Of a stretch of DNA of 64,000 nt, positions 17,236 to 27,002 are shown piece after piece; the first letter of the stretch is position 1; every line of letters starts with the position of its first letter. Both the position numbers and the translations under genes were made by a program. The notes below the pieces were generated by a model. The model was given only the letters and a program-made list of their open reading frames with translations, was not told the origin of the DNA and ran no database searches. Location: contig NZ_BBNM01000006.1 of assembly GCF_000760595.1 (NCBI RefSeq), positions 156,909 to 220,908 on the forward strand, given 5' to 3'. Origin of the DNA: Acinetobacter soli. Lineage in GTDB: Bacteria > Pseudomonadota > Gammaproteobacteria > Pseudomonadales > Moraxellaceae.

Positions 17236-18057
17236 ATGAAAAAACAGCTTCTTGCCCTTGTTGTGGCGCTATCGACTACAGTGAGTTTTGCAGCAACCGC
17301 ACCGCAAGCCCAAGGCAGTAATCCTGCACAAGGCACCCCGTTTGAAAAAGCAGAACAGCTTTATAATCAAAAAAATTATCCAGCGGCTTATCAGGAAATT
17401 GACCGTCTGGCCAAAACAGGTAATGCGCAGGCCATTTATAATTTAGGCTTTATGACCGAACTGGGCCAAGGGACCAGCAAAGATGCGAAAAAAGCCTTAC
17501 GCTATTATGAAGAAGCATCGAACAAGGGCTATTCAGTTGCCACTTATCGACTGGCCCAGATTTATTCGATTGGTGATTTGGGCGTAGCAAAGGACGCTCA
17601 GAAATCACGCCAGTATCTAGAAAAAGCATCGAATGCTGGCTTTGATGAAGCAACGGTGGAGCTGGCGGTATTGCTCTTTGCAGAGAATAAACCGGCGTCA
17701 GATCAGCTTGCTTTGCAAAAACTCAATCCGCTGATCAAGCAAAATAATTACCGTGCCATGCACCTTAAAGCCATCTACGACATCAGTCAGGGCTTTAAAA
17801 CCAAAAATGAAGCGACCGTTAAATCGGGCTTGAGTACCATCGAAACACTGGCCAAAAAGGGCTATGTTCCGGCCTTGATGGCAGTGGGCAATATGATGGC
17901 CAATGGCAACATTGTGCCGCAAAATCTAGATGAAGCAAAAAAAATCTTTACCGCGCTGGCGCAAGAAAATGTGCCTCAAGCTAAAGAATCTCTAGCAGCG
18001 GTAAATAAACTGATTGCCGAAAAAGCCAAAGCGCCAGCGGCAAAAAGTAAAAGCTAA
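17236..18057 (+). CDS. secreted Sel1/TPR-like repeat protein
   Basis: A 273-residue exported protein. The signal peptide is MKKQLLALVV up to about TVSFA. The body is a run of Sel1-like repeats, each about 36 residues, seen as AIYNLGFMTELGQG, VATYRLAQIYSIGD, EATVELAVLL and ALMAVGNMMANG. Such proteins are usually scaffolds for protein-protein contacts in the periplasm. The C-terminal tail is Lys/Ala rich. It is transcribed alone and ends facing an AEC transporter. Partner unknown. Confidence 0.85.
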   Translation: MKKQLLALVVALSTTVSFAATAPQAQGSNPAQGTPFEKAEQLYNQKNYPAAYQEIDRLAKTGNAQAIYNLGFMTELGQGTSKDAKKALRYYEEASNKGYSVATYRLAQIYSIGDLGVAKDAQKSRQYLEKASNAGFDEATVELAVLLFAENKPASDQLALQKLNPLIKQNNYRAMHLKAIYDISQGFKTKNEATVKSGLSTIETLAKKGYVPALMAVGNMMANGNIVPQNLDEAKKIFTALAQENVPQAKESLAAVNKLIAEKAKAPAAKSKS

Positions 18058-18070
18058 CAATGCGTGTCAC

Positions 18071-18093
18071 TTTGCCCGATTGTATCGGGCAAA
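18071..18093. terminator. hairpin between converging Sel1 and AEC genes
   Basis: TTTGCCCGAT / ATCGGGCAAA with loop TGT, a perfect 10-bp stem between the two gene ends. T-runs are weak, so termination efficiency is uncertain. Confidence 0.6.
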
Positions 18094-18100
18094 TGTGATT

Positions 18101-19024
18101 CTACCACCACAAGATAATCAGCATGCTCACCCCTATAAAGCCAATAACTGTACTGAGCATAAGCGGCGTGAGCGCGCGTTCATTGAGTCCGTAGGCTTGC
18201 CCGAATATACCAAAGGCGATCGGCATGGGCAAAGCGGCCAAAATGGTTCCGGCATGCAGCATTTCCTCACTGACATTAGGCAAAACACTAAGCAAGCTAA
18301 AAATAAGCAGTGGCATGAGTAGCACTTTCATACCGACCAAAAGTGCACTTTGCAGGTTTAAGGCTTTAATTCCCATGCCGACCAGACTGCCACCAATTGC
18401 AAATAATGCTAGAGGCGACGCCGTTTTTCCGAGTAACTCCAATGATTGATTCAGAAGTGCCGGAAGTCTCAAATCGAGCAAAATACAGCTCATTCCCAAA
18501 ATAATTGCAATAATGACTGGGTTTTTGAGTAGGCTTTTTGCCGTTTTGATCACCAATGGAAAAATCGCCTGTTTTTCTTGCATCCCCGCTTCGGCCAAGG
18601 CCAATACCAAAGCCAGAATCAACAGATTTTCTAAAATCAGGGTAAGCGAAATATAGATGGCAGCATGCGAACCGATCAGCATGGTCAAAACAGCGGTACC
18701 AATAAACCCGGTATTTGACATTGAAGCCCCCATGGCCATCACTGCCGTCGGGGTGAGCGAATAAGTAAAAAAGTAACGATAAAAACAAAAAGCCAAGGCA
18801 AAAATTACCAAGGAACCACCGCCATAGGCTAAAAAATAAGACGGATGCCAGATGTCGTTTAAGGTTTTGTTCGATAGCGCAAATAACAAAAATGCAGGTA
18901 GGGCGATTTTGATAATAAACGCACTGAGTGCCTTGATTTGCTCAGGCGTAATCAGGCGAATGGAGACGCTGATATAGCCTGCAAGTAATAGCAGAAAAAT
19001 CGGAACAATGACCTGAACAACCAC
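18101..19024 (-). CDS. AEC (auxin efflux carrier) family transporter
   Basis: A 307-residue permease with about ten membrane helices in two halves. The conserved NTGFIGTAVL motif near residue 113 marks the family, whose bacterial members carry malate, malonate or other organic anions. The start chosen is GTG at 19024, because AAGGA lies eight bases upstream and the protein then begins VVQVIVPIFLLLLAG as in homologues. A TTG 13 codons earlier would lie inside the terminator of the neighbouring gene. Substrate not determinable. Confidence 0.85.
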   Translation of the reverse strand: MVVQVIVPIFLLLLAGYISVSIRLITPEQIKALSAFIIKIALPAFLLFALSNKTLNDIWHPSYFLAYGGGSLVIFALAFCFYRYFFTYSLTPTAVMAMGASMSNTGFIGTAVLTMLIGSHAAIYISLTLILENLLILALVLALAEAGMQEKQAIFPLVIKTAKSLLKNPVIIAIILGMSCILLDLRLPALLNQSLELLGKTASPLALFAIGGSLVGMGIKALNLQSALLVGMKVLLMPLLIFSLLSVLPNVSEEMLHAGTILAALPMPIAFGIFGQAYGLNERALTPLMLSTVIGFIGVSMLIILWW

Positions 19025-19052
19025 GACGGGATTCCTTGCGTTAAAAACTAAA

Positions 19053-19079
19053 AAAAGACGCAATTGAATTGCGTCTTTT
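19053..19079 (-). terminator. terminator of the Old Yellow Enzyme gene
   Basis: Perfect stem AAAAGACGCAAT / ATTGCGTCTTTT with loop TGA, eight bases after the minus-strand stop at 19087. It separates that gene from the downstream AEC gene. Confidence 0.9.
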
Positions 19080-19086
19080 CAAATGA

Positions 19087-20199
19087 TTAATGTTGAAACG
19101 GTTTAAAAAGCTGCTTAAGACCATGCGGTTGACAACGCAGATACTGTGGTGAGATTTCAATCTCGGCACCCAAGGCTGCCGCTGCATGCCATGGCCAGCG
19201 TGGATCGTACTGAATGGCACGGGCAAGTGCTATGGCATCGGCTTCGGCATTTTGTAAAATGGCTTCGGCCTGATCTGGCTCGGTAATCAAGCCCACCGCA
19301 ATCACTGGAATTGCAACTTTTTGCTTAATTTGCGCTGCAAAAGGAACCTGATAATTGGCGCCTACATTAATCTGTTGCATACGGTGTAAACCACCGCTCG
19401 AAACATGAATATATGCTGCGCCTAATTGCTCAAGCGCCTCTGACAAACCGACACTGGATTCGATATCCCAGCTCTCGGTAGACATCCAGTCGGTTGCGGA
19501 AATGCGCACACCCACCGGATATCCTTCAGGTACCACCGCCTTGACGGCCTGAAGCACCTCGAGTGTCAGACGGATACGGTTTTCAAATGAACCGCCGTAT
19601 TCATCATCTCGTAAATTAGACAATGGCGACATAAACTGGTGCAACAGATACCCATGTGCTGCATGCAACTCAATCAAATCAAATCCCGCTTCCACCGCAC
19701 GACGTGCAGCAGCCACAAAATCGTCTTTGATTTGCTGGATTTGCTCGAGTGAAAGAGCTTGTGGCGGCGCATCGTGCTCACCAAAACCAATACTGCTCGG
19801 TGCAACTGTTTGCCAGCCGTGCGGATCGTTTTCAGGAATTTGACCACGCCCTTGCCAAGGCTTGTCTGTCGAGGCTTTACGGCCAGCATGCGCCAACTGA
19901 ATGGCAAACGGCATCGGCGAAAGTTGTTTGACTTTGCTCAGTAAAGTTTTGATCTGATCACGCTGCTCATCATTCCACAGCCCCAGATCGGCATAACTGA
20001 TTCGTCCTTCGGGCTGTACCGCCGTGGCTTCGATAATACATAACCCAGCGCCCGATAGCGCATAGTTTGCCCATTGCTGCTCGTGCCAATAGGTCACTTC
20101 ACCCTGATCGGTTGCAGAGTACTGACACATCGGTGCAATCACGATTTTGTTGCTCAGACTCAATCTTTCAAACTGAATTGCTTCAAATAACTTCGCCAT
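19087..20199 (-). CDS. NADH:flavin oxidoreductase, Old Yellow Enzyme (YqjM/XenA class)
   Basis: FMN enzyme that reduces activated C=C bonds using NAD(P)H. The TIM barrel starts LSNKIVIAPMCQYSA, where the Cys modulates the flavin in the thermophilic-like OYE class. ELHAAHGYL carries the substrate-binding His pair, and SPLSNLRDDEYGGSFENR is the standard family signature. The phosphate loop is near AIQYDPRWPWHAA at the C-terminus, with the Arg/Trp typical of XenA/YqjM. It is 370 residues. It lies 22 bp downstream of the TonB receptor gene and may be co-transcribed with it. Confidence 0.92.
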   Translation of the reverse strand: MAKLFEAIQFERLSLSNKIVIAPMCQYSATDQGEVTYWHEQQWANYALSGAGLCIIEATAVQPEGRISYADLGLWNDEQRDQIKTLLSKVKQLSPMPFAIQLAHAGRKASTDKPWQGRGQIPENDPHGWQTVAPSSIGFGEHDAPPQALSLEQIQQIKDDFVAAARRAVEAGFDLIELHAAHGYLLHQFMSPLSNLRDDEYGGSFENRIRLTLEVLQAVKAVVPEGYPVGVRISATDWMSTESWDIESSVGLSEALEQLGAAYIHVSSGGLHRMQQINVGANYQVPFAAQIKQKVAIPVIAVGLITEPDQAEAILQNAEADAIALARAIQYDPRWPWHAAAALGAEIEISPQYLRCQPHGLKQLFKPFQH

Positions 20200-20220
20200 T
20201 TTAGTGCTTACTCTCTCAGA

Positions 20221-22398
20221 TTAGAACTGTTTGACTACGCGGATGCCCGCACTCCAGTTACGTCCGTCGGCAGGTTCAAAGAAACGGCCTTTGGGTTGAG
20301 TTGAATCATTAACAATCACAGAGCCGACATAATCTTTGTCGAGTAAATTGTCCACTCGTCCAAATACATTGACCTTCCATGCTTGCATACTCCACACGTA
20401 ACCTGCATAGGCTGCCATAACGGTGTAGCTTGGTGCTGTATCAGAATTTTTATCATCGACATAAATTTTGTCGTTGTACTGTGCATCGAGCCCTGCATAG
20501 AAGCCCGTTTGAGGCTTCCAAGTGATTCCCACATAGCCCTGATTTTTTGCAATACCCGGAATTTTATTGCCTGATGTAATGGCAGCGACGCTTCCACGTG
20601 CTGGTACATCGGCATCGAAGGTCGCATCGAGATAACCATAACTGGCCGTAGCCACCAGATCACGCCAGAGGGCTTTATTCCACGTCAGTTCAATCCCCTC
20701 ACGTAAGGTTTTATCGGCATTGCGAAAGGTTGCACGGCCGTTGATACTGCCTGCCGAGACAATGTCATCCTTGGTTTTGGTTTGAAATGCAGCCAAAGTA
20801 AAATCACCCAGTCTGTTTTGCGATTTTAGCCCTGCTTCATAGGTATCGCTGGTCGATGCATTTAAATCAAAGTTAAATCCTGAAATATCTGGATCTGGGT
20901 TATACGCCATCTCGGTAAAGGTAGGTGTTTCAAAGCCTTTGGCATAACTAACATAGGCTAGTAGTTCAGGCTGAATTTGCCAGCTTAAGGCTGCAGACGG
21001 CAATACTTTCGAATATTCCGTTTTACCACTGTCATCTGGATTAGTTTCTTTTGCAGTATTGCCTATCACGATGTAATGATCATCTGACTTATAGTGAACA
21101 TTACTGTAGCGAACCCCTGTATCAAGACGCCAAGCAGGTAAAAACTGCCATGAGGCTTGTAGATATGGGTCGAGATTCCAAAGCGTATTTTTTTCGTCGC
21201 GCTTGAGTTCGCCCTTAATACCAAGCTGTTCAGCATCATTATAGTTTTTATAACCGTGACGATCTTCATCCATAAAATCCAGTGCCACACCCGCACTCAG
21301 CGTGGTGTGAGGAAGCAACTCTTTTCCAGTCCAGCGAAGGTCTGCACCGTAATAATTTCGGTCAAAATCAATTACACCACCAGCTTGTTTAATATTTTCT
21401 TGTATCTTACTAAATGCTGGACCAACGAAAGGTGCAGGAATCGACTGGTATTGTGTGACTTGACGATTCCCCAGATATCCCATCATATACAATTCATTTT
21501 GATCGTTGAGGGGTTTGGTCCACGTGAGGCCGGTTTGGGTTTGCTCAATCTCTTTACGCACGTCATAAAGATTATTGGCATCATTAACCTGTTTTGGATT
21601 GGCTTTCCACTGCTCACGTGTCAGACCTTGCGGATCATCGGCATTGATTTTGACATAATTGGTAATCCAGTTAATTTTTGAACCATCATCTAGATTCCAA
21701 GTCAGTTTGGCGTTGTTCAATACTTTTCGGGCTGCGCTGTGGTCACGATAACCGTCTGTGTCGAAGTAAGATGAACTGATTACATAACTCGGTTCGTTCG
21801 GCGCTTTGGCACCGCCTTGCAAAATAATGCCACTACGGCCTTTATCGTGACTGCCGCCAGAATATCCCAGCTCAATCGAATCTTTGCCCTGACCTTCTTT
21901 AGTGGTGGTTAAAATGGTGCCACCTGAAGAATTTCCATATAAAGATGAAAATGGTCCAGTGAGTACTTCAACGTGATCCAAACTGCTTAAATCGATATTG
22001 GAAGTTTGCCCCTGACCATCTGGCATAGTGGCCGGAATACCATCAACATATAAACGAATGCCGCGCACACCAAAAGTTGAGCGTGCACCAAAGCCTCGCA
22101 TTGAGAGCTGCAAATCTTGTGCATAATTTTCACGATTATTAATTTGCAGGCTTGGAATCCCTTTCACCACTTCGGTGAGATTCACTTGTGCAGATTGCTG
22201 CTGCGCTGGTGCATCGACACGAAAAATAGATGCAGGTGTTTGCAAATATGTGGTGCCAGTACGGGTGGCTTCAACCTGAATGACCGGGAGTGTCAGCGGG
22301 TTGTCTGCGGTATCTTGTGCCCAAACAGAGCCTGTCGCCCCTAAACCTGTTGCTAAAAATATGCAGTGAGAAAGCGTATTGAATCGTAAAAAACGCAT
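20221..22398 (-). CDS. TonB-dependent outer-membrane receptor, FecA-like
   Basis: A 725-residue gated barrel for active uptake across the outer membrane. Signal peptide ends near VWAQ (residue 28). The plug domain follows (LPVIQVEATRTG is a weak TonB box region) and contains LSMRGFGARSTFGVRG and LYVDGIPATMPDGQG, motifs shared by a ferric-chelate receptor subfamily. The barrel ends RVVKQF, with the required C-terminal Phe. No siderophore or uptake genes are adjacent, so the ligand is unknown. A long perfect inverted repeat lies 74 bp upstream and may control it. Confidence 0.9.
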   Translation of the reverse strand: MRFLRFNTLSHCIFLATGLGATGSVWAQDTADNPLTLPVIQVEATRTGTTYLQTPASIFRVDAPAQQQSAQVNLTEVVKGIPSLQINNRENYAQDLQLSMRGFGARSTFGVRGIRLYVDGIPATMPDGQGQTSNIDLSSLDHVEVLTGPFSSLYGNSSGGTILTTTKEGQGKDSIELGYSGGSHDKGRSGIILQGGAKAPNEPSYVISSSYFDTDGYRDHSAARKVLNNAKLTWNLDDGSKINWITNYVKINADDPQGLTREQWKANPKQVNDANNLYDVRKEIEQTQTGLTWTKPLNDQNELYMMGYLGNRQVTQYQSIPAPFVGPAFSKIQENIKQAGGVIDFDRNYYGADLRWTGKELLPHTTLSAGVALDFMDEDRHGYKNYNDAEQLGIKGELKRDEKNTLWNLDPYLQASWQFLPAWRLDTGVRYSNVHYKSDDHYIVIGNTAKETNPDDSGKTEYSKVLPSAALSWQIQPELLAYVSYAKGFETPTFTEMAYNPDPDISGFNFDLNASTSDTYEAGLKSQNRLGDFTLAAFQTKTKDDIVSAGSINGRATFRNADKTLREGIELTWNKALWRDLVATASYGYLDATFDADVPARGSVAAITSGNKIPGIAKNQGYVGITWKPQTGFYAGLDAQYNDKIYVDDKNSDTAPSYTVMAAYAGYVWSMQAWKVNVFGRVDNLLDKDYVGSVIVNDSTQPKGRFFEPADGRNWSAGIRVVKQF

Positions 22399-22471
22399 TC
22401 ATTTATCCTTATCTTGAAATCTTTACCCAAAAAGAAAAGTTTTAAAAGCCCAACGAATGTCTGACTATCAT

Positions 22472-22496
22472 ATCGATAAAAAACGATTTTATCGAT
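22472..22496. promoter_or_regulatory. 10-bp perfect inverted repeat upstream of the TonB receptor
   Basis: ATCGATAAAA-AACGA-TTTTATCGAT, in the 246-bp divergent region between the receptor and mutM. It does not match the Fur consensus. The word ATGTCTGA flanks it on both sides (near 22457 and 22493). Candidate operator, or leader hairpin of the receptor mRNA. Confidence 0.4.
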
Positions 22497-22644
22497 GTCT
22501 GATCAGATCTTTATGTAAATACGCCACATTTTGACGTCTATAAAAAATCAGCCTATCTTTAACAGGCTCGTAGCATGCGTCCTGCCCTTTACAAGTGACA
22601 AGATCGTCCCCATATTAACATCGGTTTGATAAGTTGAGCTGATA

Positions 22645-23493
22645 ATGCCTGAATTACCTGAAGTCGAAACGACAAAAACCAGTTTACTCCCCCTGTTACA
22701 TCATCGCGTCCAGTCTGTGACAGTACGTGATTCCAGATTACGCTGGGCAATTCCAGACGATATTTCACGTTTGGTGGGTCAAGAACTTCGTGCGCTCAAG
22801 CGTCGTTCGAAATATATCTTGGCTGAGTTTGAAACCGATCAGATGCTCTGGCACTTGGGGATGTCAGGCAGTTTTCGGCTGTGTACGGCTCAAGATGAAC
22901 TGCGCAAACACGATCACCTGATTTTAACTTTCGATGATGGCACCGAGTTGCGTTATCACGATCCACGGCGTTTTGGCTGTATTTTGTGGCTCAATGATGA
23001 ACATCAGAAAAAGCTGATTGATACCCTTGGGCCAGAGCCGCTCAGCGATGCTTTTAACGCAGACTATTTATATGAAAAGCTTCGCACCAAACAAGTCGGC
23101 ATAAAAATTGCAATCATGGATAATCATGTGGTGGTGGGTGTAGGCAATATCTATGCAACCGAAAGCCTGTTTAATCAGGGCATTCATCCGGCACAGCCAG
23201 CCAATACCTTATCGAGTGAGCAAATCGCTGGCTTGGTGGTTGAAATTAAACGTATTTTGAGTCATGCGATTCAACTGGGTGGCTCTACACTACGTGACTA
23301 CACCAATGCCATGGGTGAAAACGGTTATTTTCAGCAAACGCTGCTGGCCTATGGCCGTGCAGGCGAAATGTGTGTGAACTGTGAGACCACATTAGAAAAC
23401 ATGAAGCTTGGACAACGTGCCAGTGTATTTTGTCCCCAGTGTCAGCCGTTAAAGCTAAACAGTACTGCCCCGAAACGACGCAAGAGAGGTTAA
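22645..23493 (+). CDS. mutM: formamidopyrimidine-DNA glycosylase
   Basis: Removes 8-oxoguanine and formamidopyrimidines from DNA and nicks the strand. The N-terminus MPELPEVETT carries the catalytic Pro and Glu used after Met removal. A conserved Lys lies in KRRSKYIL and the His-Asp-Pro-Arg-Arg-Phe-Gly DNA-contact loop is present. The C-terminal zinc finger is CVNC...CPQC. At 282 residues it is normal length. The parvulin gene begins three bases after its stop, so the two are likely co-transcribed. Confidence 0.96.
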   Translation: MPELPEVETTKTSLLPLLHHRVQSVTVRDSRLRWAIPDDISRLVGQELRALKRRSKYILAEFETDQMLWHLGMSGSFRLCTAQDELRKHDHLILTFDDGTELRYHDPRRFGCILWLNDEHQKKLIDTLGPEPLSDAFNADYLYEKLRTKQVGIKIAIMDNHVVVGVGNIYATESLFNQGIHPAQPANTLSSEQIAGLVVEIKRILSHAIQLGGSTLRDYTNAMGENGYFQQTLLAYGRAGEMCVNCETTLENMKLGQRASVFCPQCQPLKLNSTAPKRRKRG

Positions 23494-23496
23494 TTC

Positions 23497-23784
23497 ATGC
23501 AAACAGCAATTGTGCGACATATTTTAGTGAAGGACAAAGATCTTGCAGAGCAACTGAAAAAGAAAATTCAGCAAGGTGCAGACTTTCATCACATTGCCAA
23601 GCAATACTCGACCTGTAATTCGGCCAAACGCGGCGGAGAGCTCGGCGAAGTCAAAAAGGGTCAGTTAGTTCCAGTAATAGACAAACTGGTATTTAGCGCC
23701 GCCGAACGCATTTTGCATGGCCCAATAAAAAGTCAGTTTGGTTTTCATTTGCTGGAAATCAAATTTAGAACTGATTTTCGTTAA
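23497..23784 (+). CDS. ppiC: parvulin-type peptidyl-prolyl isomerase (PpiC-like)
   Basis: A 95-residue stand-alone parvulin that isomerises X-Pro bonds in the cytosol. The single domain covers the whole protein: RHILVKDKD, FHHIAKQYSTCNSAKRGGELG and KSQFGFHLLEI are the diagnostic elements. There is no signal peptide, matching the small PpiC of E. coli rather than the periplasmic SurA or PpiD. It follows mutM by three bases. A hairpin follows. Confidence 0.92.
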   Translation: MQTAIVRHILVKDKDLAEQLKKKIQQGADFHHIAKQYSTCNSAKRGGELGEVKKGQLVPVIDKLVFSAAERILHGPIKSQFGFHLLEIKFRTDFR

Positions 23785-23796
23785 ACACTGCAACTC

Positions 23797-23827
23797 GGCC
23801 ACGTGGTACTTATCTGTCATCGTGGCC
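23797..23827 (+). terminator. possible terminator of mutM-ppiC
   Basis: GGCCACG pairs with CGTGGCC across a 17-base loop, 13 bases after the stop, followed by TTGTT. The loop is long and the T-run short. Confidence 0.4.
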
Positions 23828-23840
23828 TTGTTAACATCTG

Positions 23841-24194
23841 TCAATGTGCAGATTTACGCGCGTTTTGGTTCATCTGGTAGGTCCATGCCTCTAGTTTTTC
23901 TCCAGTTTCCAATTGAATCTCGACCTGAACACGCTCATATTGAAAGCCCTCAAATTCGTCTAACCTGTCCCAATGCTGGTCTAGCTCATCACTGCTAAAC
24001 AAGAAACCTGCTACCCGAGGTGCGCCCGAATCCAGAACAATCGCAGGCAAGCCTTGATCTGGCCCCCAATCCAAGGTATGAATCACGCCGCGAACATAAG
24101 CCTTTTGCCAGACTCCATCTATATTGGCCATAATGTGTGCGTTTTCTCGGTTTGGGCACAAGGTGCCATAAGCAAAAAGTCTGTTCACTGCCAA
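23841..24194 (-). CDS. gamma-glutamylcyclotransferase-fold protein (YtfP-like)
   Basis: A 117-residue GGCT-fold protein. FAYGTLCPN near the N-terminus is the substrate loop, and a conserved acidic residue appears in RLDEFEGF, matching the catalytic Glu position of the family. Family members cleave gamma-glutamyl amines or act in peptide metabolism; the natural substrate of the bacterial YtfP group is unclear. The start is either TTG at 24194 (GAGG five bases upstream) or GTG two codons later. It converges on the mutM-ppiC unit. Confidence 0.82.
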   Translation of the reverse strand: MAVNRLFAYGTLCPNRENAHIMANIDGVWQKAYVRGVIHTLDWGPDQGLPAIVLDSGAPRVAGFLFSSDELDQHWDRLDEFEGFQYERVQVEIQLETGEKLEAWTYQMNQNARKSAH

Positions 24195-24282
24195 AATATC
24201 CTCTGGATTTCAAATGATGTGCACGAATCGTTATTTTCTCAAATTCATAAGAAAAATTCATGCCAAATAAAATTGGTACATA

Positions 24283-24309
24283 AAAAACGGCACTGTTTGT
24301 GCCGTTTTT
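24283..24309 (-). terminator. mscL terminator
   Basis: Stem AAAAACGGCAC / GTGCCGTTTTT with loop TGTTT, 18 bases after the minus-strand mscL stop. Confidence 0.9.
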
Positions 24310-24326
24310 AAAACAGGATGTTGAAT

Positions 24327-24767
24327 TTAAGCTTCTGGGCGCTTTCTTAACTCGTCACGAATTTCGCGCAGTAACGCAATATCTTCTGGTGTCGGTGCTG
24401 GTGCAGCAGGCGCAGCCTCTTGTTTACGGCGCATACGGTTGATGAGTTTCACCATTAAAAATACCACCCATGCCAAAATCAGGAAGTTGATCAAAATGGT
24501 AATAAAATTACCATAGGTGAGCACGTTCACCCCCGCTTTTTGCAAAGCATCTAAAGATTGCAGATTGTCAGGATTGTTCCCGAGTACAATAAACTTCTGG
24601 GTGAAGTCGACGCCTCCTCCGGTAATCAGTGTGATTAATGGCATGATCACGTCTTTTACCAAAGAATCGACAATCTTACCAAATGCACCACCAATAATGA
24701 CCCCGACGGCCAGATCAATCATATTGCCCTTAACAGCAAATTCTTTAAATTCTTGAATAATACTCAT
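24327..24767 (-). CDS. mscL: large-conductance mechanosensitive channel
   Basis: Homopentameric pore that opens at high membrane tension to release solutes during osmotic downshock. The 146 residues begin [15 protein letters not shown], the amphipathic helix, then TM1 with the gate pattern [22 protein letters not shown]2 lies near residues 85-107 ([17 protein letters not shown]). The cytosolic helix bundle is at the C-terminus after a Pro/Ala-rich linker. Transcribed alone. Confidence 0.97.
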   Translation of the reverse strand: MSIIQEFKEFAVKGNMIDLAVGVIIGGAFGKIVDSLVKDVIMPLITLITGGGVDFTQKFIVLGNNPDNLQSLDALQKAGVNVLTYGNFITILINFLILAWVVFLMVKLINRMRRKQEAAPAAPAPTPEDIALLREIRDELRKRPEA

Positions 24768-24943
24768 GAAAAATCTCCAGACAGCACTTGAGTGCTGCGT
24801 TGTTTTTTAATGACATTCTTAAAATGAATGCAGCTTTTATGTCAGTTATGGATTTTAATTTACTGTTTTTTACTTCAAAAACAAAAGTTATTTCACATTT
24901 CAACTACATAAAACGTTTTTAGCACTGCGTTTTAAACATAAAA

Positions 24944-24968
24944 AAACTGCCAGACGAGCTGGCAGTTT
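24944..24968 (-). terminator. typA terminator
   Basis: Stem AAACTGCCAG / CTGGCAGTTT with loop ACGAG, 25 bases after the minus-strand typA stop, with a run of A on the plus strand that gives a T-run in the RNA. Confidence 0.9.
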
Positions 24969-24993
24969 CTTGCTTGTATCGAGCCGGAGCCGA

Positions 24994-26826
24994 TTACGCG
25001 CGGTTACGTTTACGTTCGTTTTCAGTCAAGTAACGCTTACGGATACGAATTGACTTCGGTGTTACTTCAACTAGCTCATCATCTTCAATGAATTCAAGCG
25101 CTTGTTCAAGCGTGTATTCAATTGCAGGTGTAAGTGTCAATGCATCATCTGTACCAGACGCACGTACGTTGGTTAACTGTTTCGCTTTGGTTGGGTTAAC
25201 CACCATGTCGTCAGAACGTGAGTTGATACCCACGATCATGCCTTCATACACTTCAAGCTGTGGCTTAGCAAACAAACGACCACGGTCTTGCAAGCTGAAC
25301 AATGCATAGCCCAAGCAAGTTCCCTGAACCATAGAAATCAATACACCGTTTTGACGCTTCGCAACAGTACCTTGTTTCACAGGACCATAATGAGAGAAGC
25401 TTGACGTCATGATTCCTGTACCAGAGGTCATGGTCAAGAATTCAGAACGGAAACCAATCAAACCACGTGATGGAACAGTTGCTTCAATACGGATACGGCC
25501 TTTACCGTCAACTTCCATATTGGTCATTTCGCCTTTACGATGGCCCATTTGTTCCATCACAGCGCCTTGATGCTGTTCTTCTACGTCAAACGTTACGTTT
25601 TCGTAAGGTTCTTGTTTTTCGCCATCAATTTCTTTGATGATTACTTGTGGACGCGATACGCCCAACTCGAAACCTTCACGACGCATGTTTTCAATTAAAA
25701 CTGAAAGGTGAAGTTCACCACGGCCAGATACTTTGAAACGGTCTGGACTGTCTGTGTCTTCTACACGAAGTGCAACGTTGTGAATTAATTCGCGGTCAAG
25801 ACGTTCACGAATGTTACGTGAAGTCACGAACTTACCTTCTTTACCAGCAAACGGTGAGTTGTTGACTTGGAAAGTCATCGATACGGTTGGTTCATCAACA
25901 GACAATGGTGGAAGCGCTTCAACATTTTTCTGATCACAAATGGTGTCGGAAATGTTGAGTGCATCAATACCGGTAATACATACGATGTCACCTGCAGATG
26001 CAGAATCTACATCGACACGCTCAAGACCATGGTAACCCATGATTTTTAAGATACGACCGTTACGTGTGTTGCCTTCTTTATCAATCACAGTAACAGGTGT
26101 GTTGGTTTTTACTGAACCGCGCTGAATACGGCCAACACCAATTACACCTACGAAGCTGTTGTAGTCGAGTGATGAAATTTGCATTTGGAACGGACCATCA
26201 ACATCAACTGCTGGTGGTTCAACGATGTCTACAATCGTTTCAAACAACGGCGTCATGTCTTCAGCCAATTCTTCTGGTGAAGGACCTGCAACACCACGAA
26301 GACCAGATGCATAAACAATTGGGAAGTCCAACTGCTCATCAGTTGCACCCAAGTTATCAAACAAGTCAAATACTTGATCGATTACCCAGTCACAACGTGC
26401 GCTTGGCTTGTCGACTTTGTTGATAATCACGATTGGCTTCAAACCACGTGCAAACGCTTTTTGAGTTACGAAACGCGTTTGTGGCATTGGGCCTTCTTGA
26501 GAGTCAACAAGCAACAATACACAGTCAACCATCGACATTACACGTTCAACTTCGCCACCGAAGTCGGCGTGTCCCGGGGTGTCTACGATGTTAATACGGT
26601 ATTCAGTGTCGGTACGTTTGTCGAGCCACTTGATTGCTGTGTTTTTTGCAAGAATGGTAATACCACGCTCGCTCTCAAGCGCATTCGAGTCCATGACACG
26701 CTCAATCTCACCCGCGCGATCGCCAAGTGCACCTGATTGTTGAAGAAGTTTATCGACAAGGGTAGTTTTCCCGTGGTCGACGTGTGCAATAATTGCAATA
26801 TTGCGGAGATTTTTGATATCTGACAT
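24994..26826 (-). CDS. typA: translational GTPase TypA/BipA
   Basis: Ribosome-associated GTPase that assists 50S assembly and stress or cold adaptation. The GTP-binding motifs are all present: AHVDHGKTT (P-loop, residues 14-22), [22 protein letters not shown] and [11 protein letters not shown]-Tu-like domain 2, domains III and V, and the unique C-terminal domain follow. At 610 residues it is full length. It starts divergent to the xanthine permease gene with 176 bp between. Confidence 0.98.
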   Translation of the reverse strand: MSDIKNLRNIAIIAHVDHGKTTLVDKLLQQSGALGDRAGEIERVMDSNALESERGITILAKNTAIKWLDKRTDTEYRINIVDTPGHADFGGEVERVMSMVDCVLLLVDSQEGPMPQTRFVTQKAFARGLKPIVIINKVDKPSARCDWVIDQVFDLFDNLGATDEQLDFPIVYASGLRGVAGPSPEELAEDMTPLFETIVDIVEPPAVDVDGPFQMQISSLDYNSFVGVIGVGRIQRGSVKTNTPVTVIDKEGNTRNGRILKIMGYHGLERVDVDSASAGDIVCITGIDALNISDTICDQKNVEALPPLSVDEPTVSMTFQVNNSPFAGKEGKFVTSRNIRERLDRELIHNVALRVEDTDSPDRFKVSGRGELHLSVLIENMRREGFELGVSRPQVIIKEIDGEKQEPYENVTFDVEEQHQGAVMEQMGHRKGEMTNMEVDGKGRIRIEATVPSRGLIGFRSEFLTMTSGTGIMTSSFSHYGPVKQGTVAKRQNGVLISMVQGTCLGYALFSLQDRGRLFAKPQLEVYEGMIVGINSRSDDMVVNPTKAKQLTNVRASGTDDALTLTPAIEYTLEQALEFIEDDELVEVTPKSIRIRKRYLTENERKRNRA

Positions 26827-27002
26827 GAAAATTCGATAAGCCTAAAACTTGAGGGCAAATTATACAGAAAAATGCTACATAAAAGTAGTGACAGTTTATT
26901 GACATAGCCGCGTTTTTTTCACCTCTTGTCTATTATCTTTTATTATTTCCCTCATCTCGATTAGAATACCGCCACCTTGTCGTAGCTGACCGATGATTTT
27001 AC

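Noticed and set aside
19025..19063. Upstream TTG start for the AEC transporter
   Set aside because: It would lie inside the terminator of the neighbouring gene and adds residues unlike the family; GTG at 19024 has a good site.
21256..21681. 141-codon frame antisense to the TonB receptor
   Set aside because: Composition is that of an antisense shadow; no site and no recognisable domain.
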